From contig NZ_CP087715.1 in NCBI RefSeq assembly GCF_020991125.1, positions 3,945,501-4,009,500 on the forward strand: DNA of 64,000 bases, in the 5' to 3' direction. The notes under the pieces are model-generated. The model did no database searches. It was not told the DNA's origin and saw only the letters and a list, made by a program, of their open reading frames with translations. The stretch comes from Microbulbifer celer (GTDB lineage Bacteria > Pseudomonadota > Gammaproteobacteria > Pseudomonadales > Cellvibrionaceae). How positions within the stretch are numbered: the stretch's first letter is position 1; every line of letters begins with the position of its first letter. A program made the position numbers and the translations under genes. Positions 9,366-18,106 of the stretch are shown one piece after another.

Positions 9366-9446
9366 TATCCCGGGGCGCAGATCTGGCCCTTCAATCTAAA
9401 ATTGACCAATAAGTCAATCAAGATTTGTAAAGCCCTCTCCCCGCCC

Positions 9447-9476
9447 GGAACTTTCCCTGTGGATAACTGCTCTAAT
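9447..9476 (+). promoter_or_regulatory. Sigma-E-like rpoH promoter with embedded DnaA box
   Basis: GGAACTT (9447-9453) matches the sigma-E -35 consensus and TCTAAT (9471-9476) the -10, 17 bases apart. Between them TGTGGATAA (9458-9466) is the exact complement of the DnaA box TTATCCACA. In E. coli the rpoH P3 promoter is sigma-E dependent and DnaA-repressed, so the match in kind and position supports the call. The start codon is 210 bases downstream, leaving a long leader that may hold further promoters. Confidence 0.65.
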
Positions 9477-9686
9477 TGCCCGTATTGCAAGGGCTGGCGC
9501 GGTTTGTGTGGTGTCTGCTCGTGGGCTTCCATTTCCGACTGCGAGTGCTACACTGTTCGCCAACTTGGTGTTCCGGTGCCGCTTATGGGCCGGTTTGACG
9601 CCACTGCCGCCGACCAGGCCATCGGGCTGGAATCGCAGCGCGCTGCTGCAGTACGGGGCAAACAAGAGTTTTGAGGAGAGACCTGA

Positions 9687-10541
9687 ATGGGAACCAGTTT
9701 ACAGCCGATGCACACGCTGTCTCCGGGCGCTAACCTAAACGCCTACATCCAGACAGTCAGCGGCTTTGATGTCCTTTCCGCCGAGGAAGAGAAGAAACTG
9801 GCGGAGGACCTCTATTATCACGAAGACCTCGACGCTGCCCGTCAGCTGGTCATGTCGCACCTGCGTTTTGTGGTGCACATCGCCAAGTCCTACTCCGGTT
9901 ACGGTCTGAATCAGGGCGACCTGATCCAGGAAGGTAACGTGGGTCTGATGAAGGCGGTGAAGCGTTTCAATCCTGAGAAGGGTGTCCGTCTGGTGTCCTT
10001 TGCGGTGCACTGGATCAAGGCGGAGATTCACGAGTTTATCCTGCGCAACTGGCGCATCGTGAAGATCGCGACCACCAAGGCGCAGCGCAAGCTGTTCTTC
10101 AATCTGCGTGGCCAGAAGAAGAAGCTGGCGTGGCTGACCAACGCGGAAGCCAAGCGTGTTGCGGAAGAACTCAATGTCGATGTGCAGCATGTGCACGATA
10201 TGGAGGGCCGTCTGTCTGCGCACGATGCGGCGTTCGATGCCGGTGCAGATGATGATGACGATTCTGCCTGGCAGGCGCCGGCGCACTACCTGGAAGATCG
10301 CCGTTACGATCCGGCGGCAACCCTGGAGCAGGACAACTGGCAGGAAACCAGCGTCAATAATCTGACGGTGGCGATGGAGAAGCTGGATGACCGCAGCCGC
10401 GATATCATTGAAGCGCGCTGGTTGAGTGAGTCCAAGGCAACTCTGCATGAGTTGGCGGACAAGTACGGTGTTTCCGCTGAGCGTATCCGCCAGCTGGAAA
10501 AGAACGCCATGAAAAAAGTCCGGGTGGCAATGGAGGCCTGA
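9687..10541 (+). CDS. rpoH: RNA polymerase heat-shock sigma factor RpoH (sigma-32)
   Basis: Directs transcription of heat-shock genes. The 284 residues contain region 2 ([31 protein letters not shown]), the RpoH box QRKLFFNLR at 133-141, which separates it from other sigma-70 proteins, and a C-terminal helix-turn-helix [19 protein letters not shown] in region 4. GAGGAGAG precedes the ATG by about eight bases. An acidic insertion [12 protein letters not shown] sits between regions 2 and 4. Position after ftsEX is conserved. A hairpin terminator follows. In E. coli translation is temperature-controlled by mRNA folding; I did not test this here. Confidence 0.97.
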   Translation: MGTSLQPMHTLSPGANLNAYIQTVSGFDVLSAEEEKKLAEDLYYHEDLDAARQLVMSHLRFVVHIAKSYSGYGLNQGDLIQEGNVGLMKAVKRFNPEKGVRLVSFAVHWIKAEIHEFILRNWRIVKIATTKAQRKLFFNLRGQKKKLAWLTNAEAKRVAEELNVDVQHVHDMEGRLSAHDAAFDAGADDDDDSAWQAPAHYLEDRRYDPAATLEQDNWQETSVNNLTVAMEKLDDRSRDIIEARWLSESKATLHELADKYGVSAERIRQLEKNAMKKVRVAMEA

Positions 10542-10569
10542 TTCGCCTTCTAACCACACCGGACTCGAG

Positions 10570-10594
10570 AACCGCGCTTATGGCGCGGTTTTTT
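10570..10594 (+). terminator. Rho-independent terminator after rpoH
   Basis: AACCGCGC (10570-10577) pairs with GCGCGGTT (10583-10590) and a run of six T ends at 10594. Confidence 0.9.
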
Positions 10595-10647
10595 CGTATC
10601 TGAAGTGTCGTTTGAGCCTGGTGGTTTCCGCTTTGAATTTCTTTCAG

Positions 10648-10767
10648 TGGCGGGAAGGCACCGGGTATGGGTTTTCGGAACCGCGGTGAACCCATCCCTG
10701 GGCGCTGCGGCGCAAACATCCTGTTTGCGACGCTTCCGAAAACCCATCCCCGGCACCTCCCCTTCGC
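10648..10767 (+). repeat. Structured intergenic element, copy E3
   Basis: Outer arms about 10658-10680 and 10734-10756 pair with one internal mismatch and a looser outer end. The interior has GTGAACCCATCCCTGGG and the hairpin CGCAAAC / GTTTGCG with loop ATCCT. Its core is nearly identical to inverted copy E4 downstream of DUF423. The stem base pair 10677:10737 is G:C here and A:T in E4. Confidence 0.9.
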
Positions 10768-10812
10768 ATTGAACTGTTTTACTTCGTAAGCCGATTGGTA
10801 AGGAAATAGCTG

Positions 10813-11190
10813 ATGGCTAAATTGTATTTATTACTCGCCGCATTTTTCGGTGGCACCGGTGTCGTTCTCGGTGCCTTTGGCGCCCACGGCCTGCGTAACA
10901 AAGTCGCGGAAAACCTGCTGGAAGCCTATAAAACCGGTGTGCATTACCAGATGATCCACGCGCTGGCGCTTATCGCCGTTGCAATGTTGATCCATCAGCT
11001 TGGCGCAAAAACTTCCCTGATTGTCAGTGGTGCGCTGTTTGCGGTCGGTATCCTGTTTTTTTCCGGCAGCCTCTACGGTCTGACATTCGGCGGCCCGAGA
11101 ATCCTGGGGCCGATCACGCCCCTGGGCGGCACCCTGATGATCGGCGGCTGGATAGCGTTATTTATCGCCGCCCTCAGTTACACCAAATAA
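10813..11190 (+). CDS. DUF423 family inner-membrane protein (YgdD-like)
   Basis: A 125-residue protein with four hydrophobic segments. Family motifs are GVVLGAFGAHGLRNKV near residues 17-32, AYKTGVHYQMIHALAL near 41-56 and FGGPRILGPITPLGGTLMIGGW near the end. The biochemical role of the family is not known. The gene is alone between inverted repeat copies E3 and E4, each within about 50 bases of the coding region, which is unusual and may mean the segment has moved as a unit. Confidence 0.92.
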   Translation: MAKLYLLLAAFFGGTGVVLGAFGAHGLRNKVAENLLEAYKTGVHYQMIHALALIAVAMLIHQLGAKTSLIVSGALFAVGILFFSGSLYGLTFGGPRILGPITPLGGTLMIGGWIALFIAALSYTK

Positions 11191-11226
11191 GCACACGGCG
11201 GTAATAAAATACGCCGAACCCAGAAT

Positions 11227-11347
11227 CGAAGGTCGAGTGCCGGGGATGGGTTTTCAGAAGCGTCGCAAACAGGATGTTTGCGCCGCAGCGCCCAGGGATG
11301 GGTTCACCGCGGTTCTGAAAACCCATACCCGGTGCTCGGCCGCCCCA
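11227..11347 (-). repeat. Structured intergenic element, copy E4 (inverted)
   Basis: Outer arms 11239-11259 and 11313-11333 pair, extending to about 11235 and 11337 with G-T type mismatches. Read on the minus strand its central ~100 bases match E3 except for two positions that are partners in the stem. Borders are CGAAGG at the left and CCGCCCC at the right, the complements of the family borders. Confidence 0.9.
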
Positions 11348-11397
11348 GCACCAGCTACGGAGCACCCAAAAGTGTGGAGGTAGCACAGAGGTAGACG

Positions 11398-12135
11398 ATG
11401 CAAGAAGAACCCACCAACGATCAGGGCGGCGAGGAAGAAGACTTCCCCTACCGCACCGAATACAAAAAGAAATCCATCCGCAGTTACGTGATCCGCGCCG
11501 GACGCATGACCGAAGGCCAGCGCCGCGCGTTCGACAATTACTGGGGGCCCCTGGGCCTGTCCCTGTTTGATGGCCCCATCGACCCCAAAGAAGTCTTCGG
11601 CCGCCAAGCACCACTGGTACTGGAAATCGGTTTCGGCATGGGCGACTCCCTGCTGCAGATGGCCCAGGCCGAAACCGACAAAGACTTTATCGGCATCGAA
11701 GTCCATCCCCCCGGCGTCGGTCGCCTGATCAACAACGCCGGCAAAGACGACATCAAAAACCTGCGCGTCTACATGGCCGACGCCGTCGACGTCCTGAACG
11801 ACTGTATCGCCGACGCCAGCCTCGACCGCTTCCAGCTGTACTTCCCCGACCCCTGGCACAAGAAGAAACACCACAAGCGTCGTATCGTACAACCCGAGTT
11901 TGTGAAACTGCTGTGCAGCAAACTCAAACCCGGCGGTCTCATGCACATGGCCACCGACTGGGAAAACTACGCCGAGCACATGCTCGAAGTCCTGGAAGCG
12001 GAAGACATGCTGGAAAATACCGCCGGCAAAGGAAACTACGCCCCGCGTCCGGAATTCCGCCCGCAGACCAAATTTGAACGTCGCGGTGAGCGCCTCGGCC
12101 ACGGTGTGTGGGATCTTTTGTACAAAAAAGTTTAA
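11398..12135 (+). CDS. trmB: tRNA (guanine46-N7)-methyltransferase
   Basis: Adds the 7-methyl group to G46 in the variable loop of tRNA, using SAM. The 245 residues show [18 protein letters not shown], the SAM site [25 protein letters not shown], and the catalytic-region motif [19 protein letters not shown]. The first ~30 residues are acidic and poorly conserved. The codon choice in this gene favours C-ending codons strongly. Upstream is element E4; the OmpA-like gene begins 81 bases downstream. Confidence 0.96.
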   Translation: MQEEPTNDQGGEEEDFPYRTEYKKKSIRSYVIRAGRMTEGQRRAFDNYWGPLGLSLFDGPIDPKEVFGRQAPLVLEIGFGMGDSLLQMAQAETDKDFIGIEVHPPGVGRLINNAGKDDIKNLRVYMADAVDVLNDCIADASLDRFQLYFPDPWHKKKHHKRRIVQPEFVKLLCSKLKPGGLMHMATDWENYAEHMLEVLEAEDMLENTAGKGNYAPRPEFRPQTKFERRGERLGHGVWDLLYKKV

Positions 12136-12216
12136 GAAGAGCACCGCACAGTGGGTGTAGGCCCCGCTGTGCTATCTTCTGAACTACCGCCGGTAAACGG
12201 ATACTCCGGAGCAACA

Positions 12217-13074
12217 ATGACAAAAAGCCGCACCTTCTTCCCTGTCAGGGGCGCGTTAACCGCTATCGTCTTTCTCGTCCTCGCTCCCACAGCGCCTGCA
12301 CTGGCGGACAGCGAGGGCACGCTCACCGTCTATTTGAACGGCGGTCAGTACTGGTTTGACGACAAACGCCTCGATGGCACCCCCTATTTCGACTACGACC
12401 TCGACGACGGCCCCGGTGGCGGTATCGGCTTTGGCTACAACCTGACCGATCGCTGGGCCATTGAAGGCGTGTACGACTACTTCAGTGTCGACGTCGGCGG
12501 CACCCGGCAGAAGGTTGATGTGGAAAACTACCACTTCGACCTGCTGTTCCAGTTTGCCGGGCGTTTCTGCGGCGTGCCGGAGTGGCAGCCCTATGTGGTG
12601 GTGGGCGCTGGTGAATTGCGCGTGAACCAGGATAACCATCGCTATCTCGACGAAGACAATTTCGACCGCAGGGATTACCCGGATTCCTGGCACCGCCGTC
12701 AAACCATGGTCAACTTTGGCGTCGGCGTCAAATATGAACTGGCGCCGCGCTGGCAGGTGCGAGGGGATGTGCGGGGATTCCAGGGCGTTGAGGAAGGCGG
12801 CCTGGACAGTTTTGTGAGCTTCGCCATCGGCTATCAGTGGCAGGATGAGGTGGAGCCGCGGGATTGGGATGGTGATGGTATTTACAGCAATGTGGATCAG
12901 TGTCCGCAGACGCCGGTCGGCATCGATGTGGACCAGCGCGGCTGCCCGCTCGATAGCGACGGCGACGGTATTCCGGATTACCTCGACCAGTGCCCGAACA
13001 CTCCCATGGGCATGGCGGTGAACGAAGACGGTTGCCCGCGTGAGGGTTACGATCCGGCGGACTTCGTTAAGTAA
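12217..13074 (+). CDS. OmpA-like outer-membrane barrel with calcium-binding type-3 repeats
   Basis: A signal peptide (to about ALADSEG) precedes an eight-strand-type barrel (residues ~30-210, LTVYLNGGQYWFDDKRL... through FVSFAIGYQW). It ends with two thrombospondin type-3 repeats, DWDGDGIYSNVDQCPQTP and DSDGDGIPDYLDQCPNTP, near residues 215-275. OprF/OmpA relatives usually continue into a peptidoglycan-binding OmpA domain; here the protein stops about ten residues after the second repeat, at 285 aa. GGAG lies six bases before the ATG. A structural or calcium-binding surface role is inferred. Confidence 0.8.
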   Translation: MTKSRTFFPVRGALTAIVFLVLAPTAPALADSEGTLTVYLNGGQYWFDDKRLDGTPYFDYDLDDGPGGGIGFGYNLTDRWAIEGVYDYFSVDVGGTRQKVDVENYHFDLLFQFAGRFCGVPEWQPYVVVGAGELRVNQDNHRYLDEDNFDRRDYPDSWHRRQTMVNFGVGVKYELAPRWQVRGDVRGFQGVEEGGLDSFVSFAIGYQWQDEVEPRDWDGDGIYSNVDQCPQTPVGIDVDQRGCPLDSDGDGIPDYLDQCPNTPMGMAVNEDGCPREGYDPADFVK

Positions 13075-13121
13075 GCGGGCAAACCGCATAGACCGTTACA
13101 CGGAATGAAAATGACGCGGTG

Positions 13122-15035
13122 TCAGCCGCCGCGCGCTTCTTCCAACTGTTCGGAAACTTCCAGCCACTCCATTTCCAGTTCGTCCAATGTGGCGCGCGCC
13201 TGTCCCTGAACCTGGGTAAGGCGTGCAATTTCGTCTTGCTGGCCGCCTTCGTAGAGGCCTTCGTCGGCGAGCCTTTCCTCTACCTCCGCCACCGTCTTTT
13301 CCGCTTTGGCCATGTCGCGCTCGATGGTCTTGAGGCGGTTGGTGAGCGGTTTCAGCTGTTCCCGCAGTGCGGCAGCCGCGCGACGCTGGGTCTTTTTATC
13401 TTCTACCGGTTGCGCTTGTGAGGCCGCCGCTGTGTCGCTTTCCTCCCGGCGTTTTTTATCGCGGTTGAAGTTGAGCAGCCACTGCTTGTAGTCCTCCAGG
13501 TCGCCGTCGTAGAGCTCGGCGCGCCCTTCGGCTACGAGAATGAATTCATCCGTGGTGTTGGCCAGCAGGTGGCGATCGTGGGATACCAGGATCACCGCGC
13601 CGGGGAATTCCGCCAGCGCCAGGGTCAGCGCGTGGCGCATCTCCAGGTCCAGGTGGTTGGTGGGCTCATCCAGCAACAGCAGGTTGGGTTTCTGCCATGC
13701 GAGCAGTGCCAGCGCCACCCGCGCCTTCTCGCCGCCGGAAAAGCCCCCTACGGCCTCAAACACGCGATCTCCGACAAACCCGTAGCCGCCGAGAAAGTCC
13801 CGCACTTCCTGCTCGCTGGCGTCCGGGGACAGCCGTTGCACGTGCAGCATGGGGGACGCTTTGCTGTCCAGGGCCTCCAGCTGATGCTGGGCGAAATAGC
13901 CGATACGCAGGTGCTCGCCGCACTGACGCTCGCCGGTGAGCGGTGCCAGTTCGCCGGCGAGGGTTTTGATCAGCGACGACTTGCCGGCGCCGTTAGGGCC
14001 CAGCAGGCCGATGCGGCGTCCGGGCTGGATGCCCAGCTGAACTTTGTGCAGTACCGCCTTTCCCGGATAGCCGATCTCCGCCTCGCGCAGATCGATCAGC
14101 GGATTGGATACTTTGTCTGCGCACGGCAGGCGAAAACGGAACGGGGAGTCCACATGGGCCGGGGCGATCTGCGCCATCCGATCCAGGGCCTTGAGACGGC
14201 TCTGGGCCTGCTTGGCCTTGGTGGCCTTGGCCCGGAAGCGGCGCACGAAGTCTTCCATGTGCGCGCGTTGCGCCTGTTGCTTTTCGTACTCGATCTGCTG
14301 TTGTGCCAGTCGCTCGGCCCGGGTGCGTTCAAACGCGGTGTAGTTGCCGCTGTACAGCACCAGCTCCTGATGCTCGAAACTGACGATGCCATCCACCACC
14401 GCATCCAGGAAGTCGCGGTCGTGGGAGATGATCAGCAATGTACCGGGAAAGCGCTGTAGCCACTGTTCCAGCCACAGGGTGGCATCCAGGTCCAGGTGGT
14501 TGGTGGGCTCGTCCAGCAGCATCAGGTCCGCCGGGCACATCAGTGCGCGGGCGAGATTCAGACGGATCCGCCAGCCACCGGAAAAGCTTTTCACCGGGCG
14601 CTGTTGCTCGTCGTGGGAAAAGCCGAGACCATCGAGCAATTGCGCTGCCCGTGCGGGCCCGCTGTAACCATCGATAGTGGCCATATGCTCGTGCAATTCC
14701 GCAATACGTTTGCCGTCGGCGCCATCGGCTTCGGCGGTATCCAGATCGCGCTGCAACGCGCGCAGGCGGTGATCGCCGTCGAGGACATAGTCCAGCGCGC
14801 TCTGATCGCTGGCGGCCACTTCCTGAGCCATGTGCGCGATTTCCCAGCCGGCGGGGACCTCGATACTGCCGGCATCGCTGTCCAGTTGCTTGAGCAGCAG
14901 CTTGAACAGGGTCGATTTGCCACAACCATTGGCACCGATAACCCCCACCTTATGGCCGGGGAAAATACGGCAATTGGCATTGCGCAACAGATCGCGTCCG
15001 CCCACTTGCAGGGAGACGCCTTGCAGATTGATCAA
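13122..15035 (-). CDS. yheS: ABC-F family ATPase, YheS type
   Basis: Cytosolic translation-linked ATPase with two ABC domains and no membrane part. Walker A motifs are GANGCGKST (residues 34-42) and GPNGAGKSS; signatures are FSGGWRIRLNLARAL and FSGGEKARVALALL; both domains carry LLLDEPTNHLDL. A linker rich in arginine, glutamine and lysine (about residues 230-290) joins them, and a C-terminal coiled coil follows (AAALREQLKPLTNRLKTIER onward). The 637 residues equal E. coli YheS in length. It is divergent from the TIGR02444 gene. Confidence 0.92.
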   Translation of the reverse strand: MINLQGVSLQVGGRDLLRNANCRIFPGHKVGVIGANGCGKSTLFKLLLKQLDSDAGSIEVPAGWEIAHMAQEVAASDQSALDYVLDGDHRLRALQRDLDTAEADGADGKRIAELHEHMATIDGYSGPARAAQLLDGLGFSHDEQQRPVKSFSGGWRIRLNLARALMCPADLMLLDEPTNHLDLDATLWLEQWLQRFPGTLLIISHDRDFLDAVVDGIVSFEHQELVLYSGNYTAFERTRAERLAQQQIEYEKQQAQRAHMEDFVRRFRAKATKAKQAQSRLKALDRMAQIAPAHVDSPFRFRLPCADKVSNPLIDLREAEIGYPGKAVLHKVQLGIQPGRRIGLLGPNGAGKSSLIKTLAGELAPLTGERQCGEHLRIGYFAQHQLEALDSKASPMLHVQRLSPDASEQEVRDFLGGYGFVGDRVFEAVGGFSGGEKARVALALLAWQKPNLLLLDEPTNHLDLEMRHALTLALAEFPGAVILVSHDRHLLANTTDEFILVAEGRAELYDGDLEDYKQWLLNFNRDKKRREESDTAAASQAQPVEDKKTQRRAAAALREQLKPLTNRLKTIERDMAKAEKTVAEVEERLADEGLYEGGQQDEIARLTQVQGQARATLDELEMEWLEVSEQLEEARGG

Positions 15036-15137
15036 AGAAAACCTCTATATATCTCATCGGTGGGAACGCGCGCTCCCATTTCGCGTTTGTCCTGCCTAAA
15101 CTAGGCTATCGACGCAACAAGTCGCCGGGATTCTATC

Positions 15138-15746
15138 GTGACAGAAACCGCACCTCCATCATCGCCCGCCAACTCACCGGGAAAACAGCCATCGGGAAAA
15201 AAATCGCTGGAAAACCCGCTGTGGGACTTCAGCCTCGATTTTTATGCCCAGCCCCAGGTGGCTGATTTTCTACTTGAATGCCAGGATCGCAAAGGTGCGG
15301 ATGTTTGCCTGTTGCTGTGGGCCAGTTATATCAGCGCCTGTGGGCGGCAGCTCAGCGAGGAGAGCTGGCGGGTGGCAGACCGCGGCCTGGCGCCGCGACG
15401 GCGGATGATCAACAGCATGCGGCGAATGCGGCGGCTACTGGGGCGCTTGAACAAGAAGCTGGGGATATACGAGTGGTGCAAGCGCTGTGAGTTGCGAATG
15501 GAGCAGCGCCAGTTGGCGGCACTGTGGAAGCTGGGTGGTGAGAACTGGCCGGGAGACCGCTCGGCATTGGCTCTCGCAGGGCAACAGTATGGACTGTTGC
15601 AAAAAGATCAGGCCCGCTGGGCGGGCCTGATCAATGCCTATAGCGCGGGCAATAAGGCAAACTCGGTGTATCGTGACAGCGCGAGCAGCATGAATGGCGC
15701 CATAAGGGGCGAAAGCGGCGGTCACCCGGAAGGTGCCGCCGACTGA
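15138..15746 (+). CDS. TIGR02444 family protein
   Basis: A 202-residue soluble protein of unknown biochemical role. After a proline/serine-rich start the family core runs from NPLWDFSLDFYAQPQVADFLLECQD through ADVCLLLWASYISACG to RRRMINSMRRMRRLLGRL, all likely helical. The start is GTG at 15138. The last ~50 residues look less conserved. Its place between yheS and the algP-like gene is the same as in Pseudomonas. Convergent with algP, leaving only six bases between stops. Confidence 0.85.
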   Translation: MTETAPPSSPANSPGKQPSGKKSLENPLWDFSLDFYAQPQVADFLLECQDRKGADVCLLLWASYISACGRQLSEESWRVADRGLAPRRRMINSMRRMRRLLGRLNKKLGIYEWCKRCELRMEQRQLAALWKLGGENWPGDRSALALAGQQYGLLQKDQARWAGLINAYSAGNKANSVYRDSASSMNGAIRGESGGHPEGAAD

Positions 15747-15752
15747 TCGCAC

Positions 15753-16775
15753 TCAGTGCTTGTGTTTGTGCTCTTCGGGACCGTAGTGCGGATTTTCCTC
15801 AGTGGCAAACAAACTCTTGGCCGGTGTGCTGGGAGTGATAGTCGGCGTAACCGGGGTTACCGCAGAAGGACTCGCCTCGGGCACCATGGGTTTTGGCGTG
15901 GACTCCGGATTGGTCATTTTATCCATTACCGGCTGTGACGATGTGGCGGCGACCGGTGTCGGTTTTACTTCCGACTGAGCCTTGGGTTCTGGCTGGGGAG
16001 TGGGTTTGCTCTCCGGCGCTTTCGGTTTGGTCGATGCCACTGGCTTACTGCCATTGGCTTTTGCCGCTGCTGTTGGCTTTTCTGCCGCTTTTTTGGTGGC
16101 GGGCTTGGCACTGGATCTGGGCGTTGTAGCTTTGTTTGCGGCCGCCTTTTTAGTCGCTGCTTTCTTGGCTGTGGTTTTTGCGGCCGTCTTGGTTTCGCCA
16201 GATTTGCTTACCGCAGATTTCCTGGCGGCTGTCTTCTTGGCGGTAGCCTTTTTGGGCGTTGCCTTGGCGCTGGCGGCCTTTTTGCTTGCTGCCTTCTTCG
16301 TGGTGGCCGGCTTGCTCGCGGTAGTCTTGCTTGCCGCTTTTTTCTTCTTTGGCTTGTTGGCCGCAAGCACTTTTCTGGTGGCCGCTTTTGCGGCTTTTTC
16401 AATGGTCTTGGCGGCTTTTTCCGCCTGTTTGGCAGCGGCCTCCGCGGCTTTGGCTTCGCGCAAGGCATCGCTTGCCTGCTGTGCCGCTTTGTCCAGCTTA
16501 GTGACCTCGGATTTGGCGGTGTCTACCCGCTTGGTAGCGGTCTTTTTCGCCGCTGGGGTTTTGGCTTTGCCGACGGCGGTGCGGGCTTTGGCCAGCTTGT
16601 CTTTGGCTTTCTTCAGTTTGGTTTGTGCGCCGGCCTGTGCCTTGGTTGCCTTCTGCACGGCTTTACCGGCATCAGCGACGGCTTTGGCCCGGGCCTTGTC
16701 GAGTTGCGTGGTCAGCTTGTCGATCTGTTTTTCCAGATCGGCGACGGAGTCTACGGATTTGCGTTTGGCGGCCAT
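15753..16775 (-). CDS. algP: AlgP-like alanine/lysine-rich protein (histone H1-like)
   Basis: A 340-residue low-complexity protein. The start MAAKRKSVDSVADLEKQIDKL leads into a helical stretch of alanine, lysine and glutamine. From about residue 140 comes a repetitive basic region built from KKAA, ATKK and SKPA units, like eukaryotic histone H1 tails, then a proline/threonine-rich stretch and a histidine-ended tail (GPEEHKHKH). AlgP of Pseudomonas, a DNA-associated regulator linked to alginate genes, has the same design and the same neighbours (yheS, TIGR02444, FKBP, AlgQ). The symbol rests mainly on that context. Confidence 0.75.
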   Translation of the reverse strand: MAAKRKSVDSVADLEKQIDKLTTQLDKARAKAVADAGKAVQKATKAQAGAQTKLKKAKDKLAKARTAVGKAKTPAAKKTATKRVDTAKSEVTKLDKAAQQASDALREAKAAEAAAKQAEKAAKTIEKAAKAATRKVLAANKPKKKKAASKTTASKPATTKKAASKKAASAKATPKKATAKKTAARKSAVSKSGETKTAAKTTAKKAATKKAAANKATTPRSSAKPATKKAAEKPTAAAKANGSKPVASTKPKAPESKPTPQPEPKAQSEVKPTPVAATSSQPVMDKMTNPESTPKPMVPEASPSAVTPVTPTITPSTPAKSLFATEENPHYGPEEHKHKH

Positions 16776-17225
16776 GAGTCAAAATCCTGAAGTTGCTGTT
16801 CGAAGTGGTCGATTGCCGGATAACTCACCTGCAGTTCCACCTCTCTGCGGAGTGAAAATATCGCGGATTGAACGCTGATAATAGCGCTGTTATTTATGAA
16901 GTGCATCCCTGCCCACAGCGCTTTTTTTGCATTTCCAGCCGCTGTTTATCGCTGTCAATCGATCGTTGCACCAACGGAACTCGGCTGTTGTTTACGCGTC
17001 TCAGTGCCCTCCCTTGTGCACCGGGGTGCACCATGGGTTAGACTTGAGCGCTGCTGGCCCGGCATGAATTGCGCAGTGACGAGTACTCAACTGTGATCTG
17101 TAGCACAAAGCGCGAGCGAATCTGGGTGTACAACGCGTACGACGGCAGGTGGGGGGTCTGACGCCCTGCCCGAACTGAAACCCCGAACTGAAACAATGCA
17201 TCACGGAAATAAAGAGACAATTCTC
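16776..17225. other. Divergent control region between algP-like and FKBP genes
   Basis: 450 bases without a gene. It must hold promoters for both neighbours. The only clear structure is GTGCAC repeated on either side of CGGG (17016-17031). A stretch TTGTGC...TTAGAC across it could be a promoter toward the FKBP gene, but this is weak. No inverted-repeat element of the E family is present. Confidence 0.4.
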
Positions 17226-18017
17226 ATGAAAAAAACTTCTTTGGCTGCTGCGGTTGCACTGGGCATCGCGCTGGTCGGCTGTAACAAACAGGAATCTGCC
17301 GAGAGTGCGGATATCAAGCTGGAGACCCAGGAGCAGAAAGTCAGCTACATCATTGCCGAAGATATGGCCACTCGCCTGAAGTCCCAGGACGTTGCCCTCG
17401 ATCCCAAGATCGTTGCCATGGCCCTGAATGATGTCGCCAATGAGCGCGAGTCGCGCCTCAGTGAAGACGAGAAGAAGCAGGTAATCTCCGTTTTCCAGGA
17501 AAACATGCAGGCCAAGCAGAAAGAAATGATGGCCAAGCAGGAACAGGAATTCGAACAGTCGGCGAATAAAAACCTGGAAGAAGGTAAGAAGTTCCTGGAA
17601 GAGAACGCCAAGAAAGAAGGTGTTCAGACCACCGACTCCGGCCTGCAGTACAAGGTGATTACCGAGGGCTCCGGCGAGCGTCCCACCGCAGAGAGTGTAG
17701 TGGAAGTCGACTACAAGGGTACCCTGATCGACGGAACCGAATTCGACAGCTCCTATAAAAATGGCAAGCCGGTACAATTCCCGGTGGGCGGTGTGATCAA
17801 GGGCTGGACCGAAGCGCTGCAGCTGATGAAGGAAGGCGCCAAGTGGGAGCTTTATATTCCTTCTGACCTGGCATACGGCCCCGGCGGCGCAGGCGGTCTG
17901 ATCGGCCCCAATTCCACCCTGATCTTCGAGGTGGAACTGCACAAGGCGAACGTCAGTGACGACGAGCCGGCGGCAGAAGAGGAAGCGGTTGAGGAAGAGC
18001 AGACCGAAACCGAGTAA
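17226..18017 (+). CDS. FKBP-type peptidyl-prolyl isomerase, lipoprotein (Mip/FkpA-like)
   Basis: Envelope foldase that speeds proline isomerisation. The start ATG gives [19 protein letters not shown], a lipoprotein signal with Cys19 to be lipidated; an upstream ATG adds nine unlikely residues. Residues ~35-130 form the helical dimerisation domain, which includes [15 protein letters not shown]. The FKBP domain follows ([50 protein letters not shown]) and the end is acidic. It belongs to the algP/algQ locus. A strong terminator follows. Confidence 0.93.
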   Translation: MKKTSLAAAVALGIALVGCNKQESAESADIKLETQEQKVSYIIAEDMATRLKSQDVALDPKIVAMALNDVANERESRLSEDEKKQVISVFQENMQAKQKEMMAKQEQEFEQSANKNLEEGKKFLEENAKKEGVQTTDSGLQYKVITEGSGERPTAESVVEVDYKGTLIDGTEFDSSYKNGKPVQFPVGGVIKGWTEALQLMKEGAKWELYIPSDLAYGPGGAGGLIGPNSTLIFEVELHKANVSDDEPAAEEEAVEEEQTETE

Positions 18018-18037
18018 GCGTTTTCTCTGCAAGCATC

Positions 18038-18064
18038 AAAAAAGGGGCCGCGGGCCCCTTTTTT
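18038..18064 (+). terminator. Bidirectional terminator between FKBP and rsd
   Basis: AAGGGGCC / GGCCCCTT around GCG, with an A run before and a T run after, so it can serve both convergent genes. Confidence 0.9.
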
Positions 18065-18106
18065 GTTTCTAGATGGTGATTTTCTCACCGTCTGTGCTGC
18101 TGCGCA

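Noticed and set aside
9402-9674. 90-residue cysteine-rich open frame before rpoH
   Set aside because: It covers the rpoH promoter and leader, has no ribosome site, and ends at the rpoH ribosome-binding region. Its cysteine richness is notable but unsupported.
15753-16775. Repetitive DNA of the algP-like gene as a CRISPR-like or satellite array
   Set aside because: Repeats are codon-phased, irregular and encode KKAA-type units; no constant repeat/spacer pattern.
17016-17031. GTGCAC-CGGG-GTGCAC as an NtrC-type site
   Set aside because: Spacing between half-sites is wrong for NtrC, and no sigma-54 promoter lies nearby.
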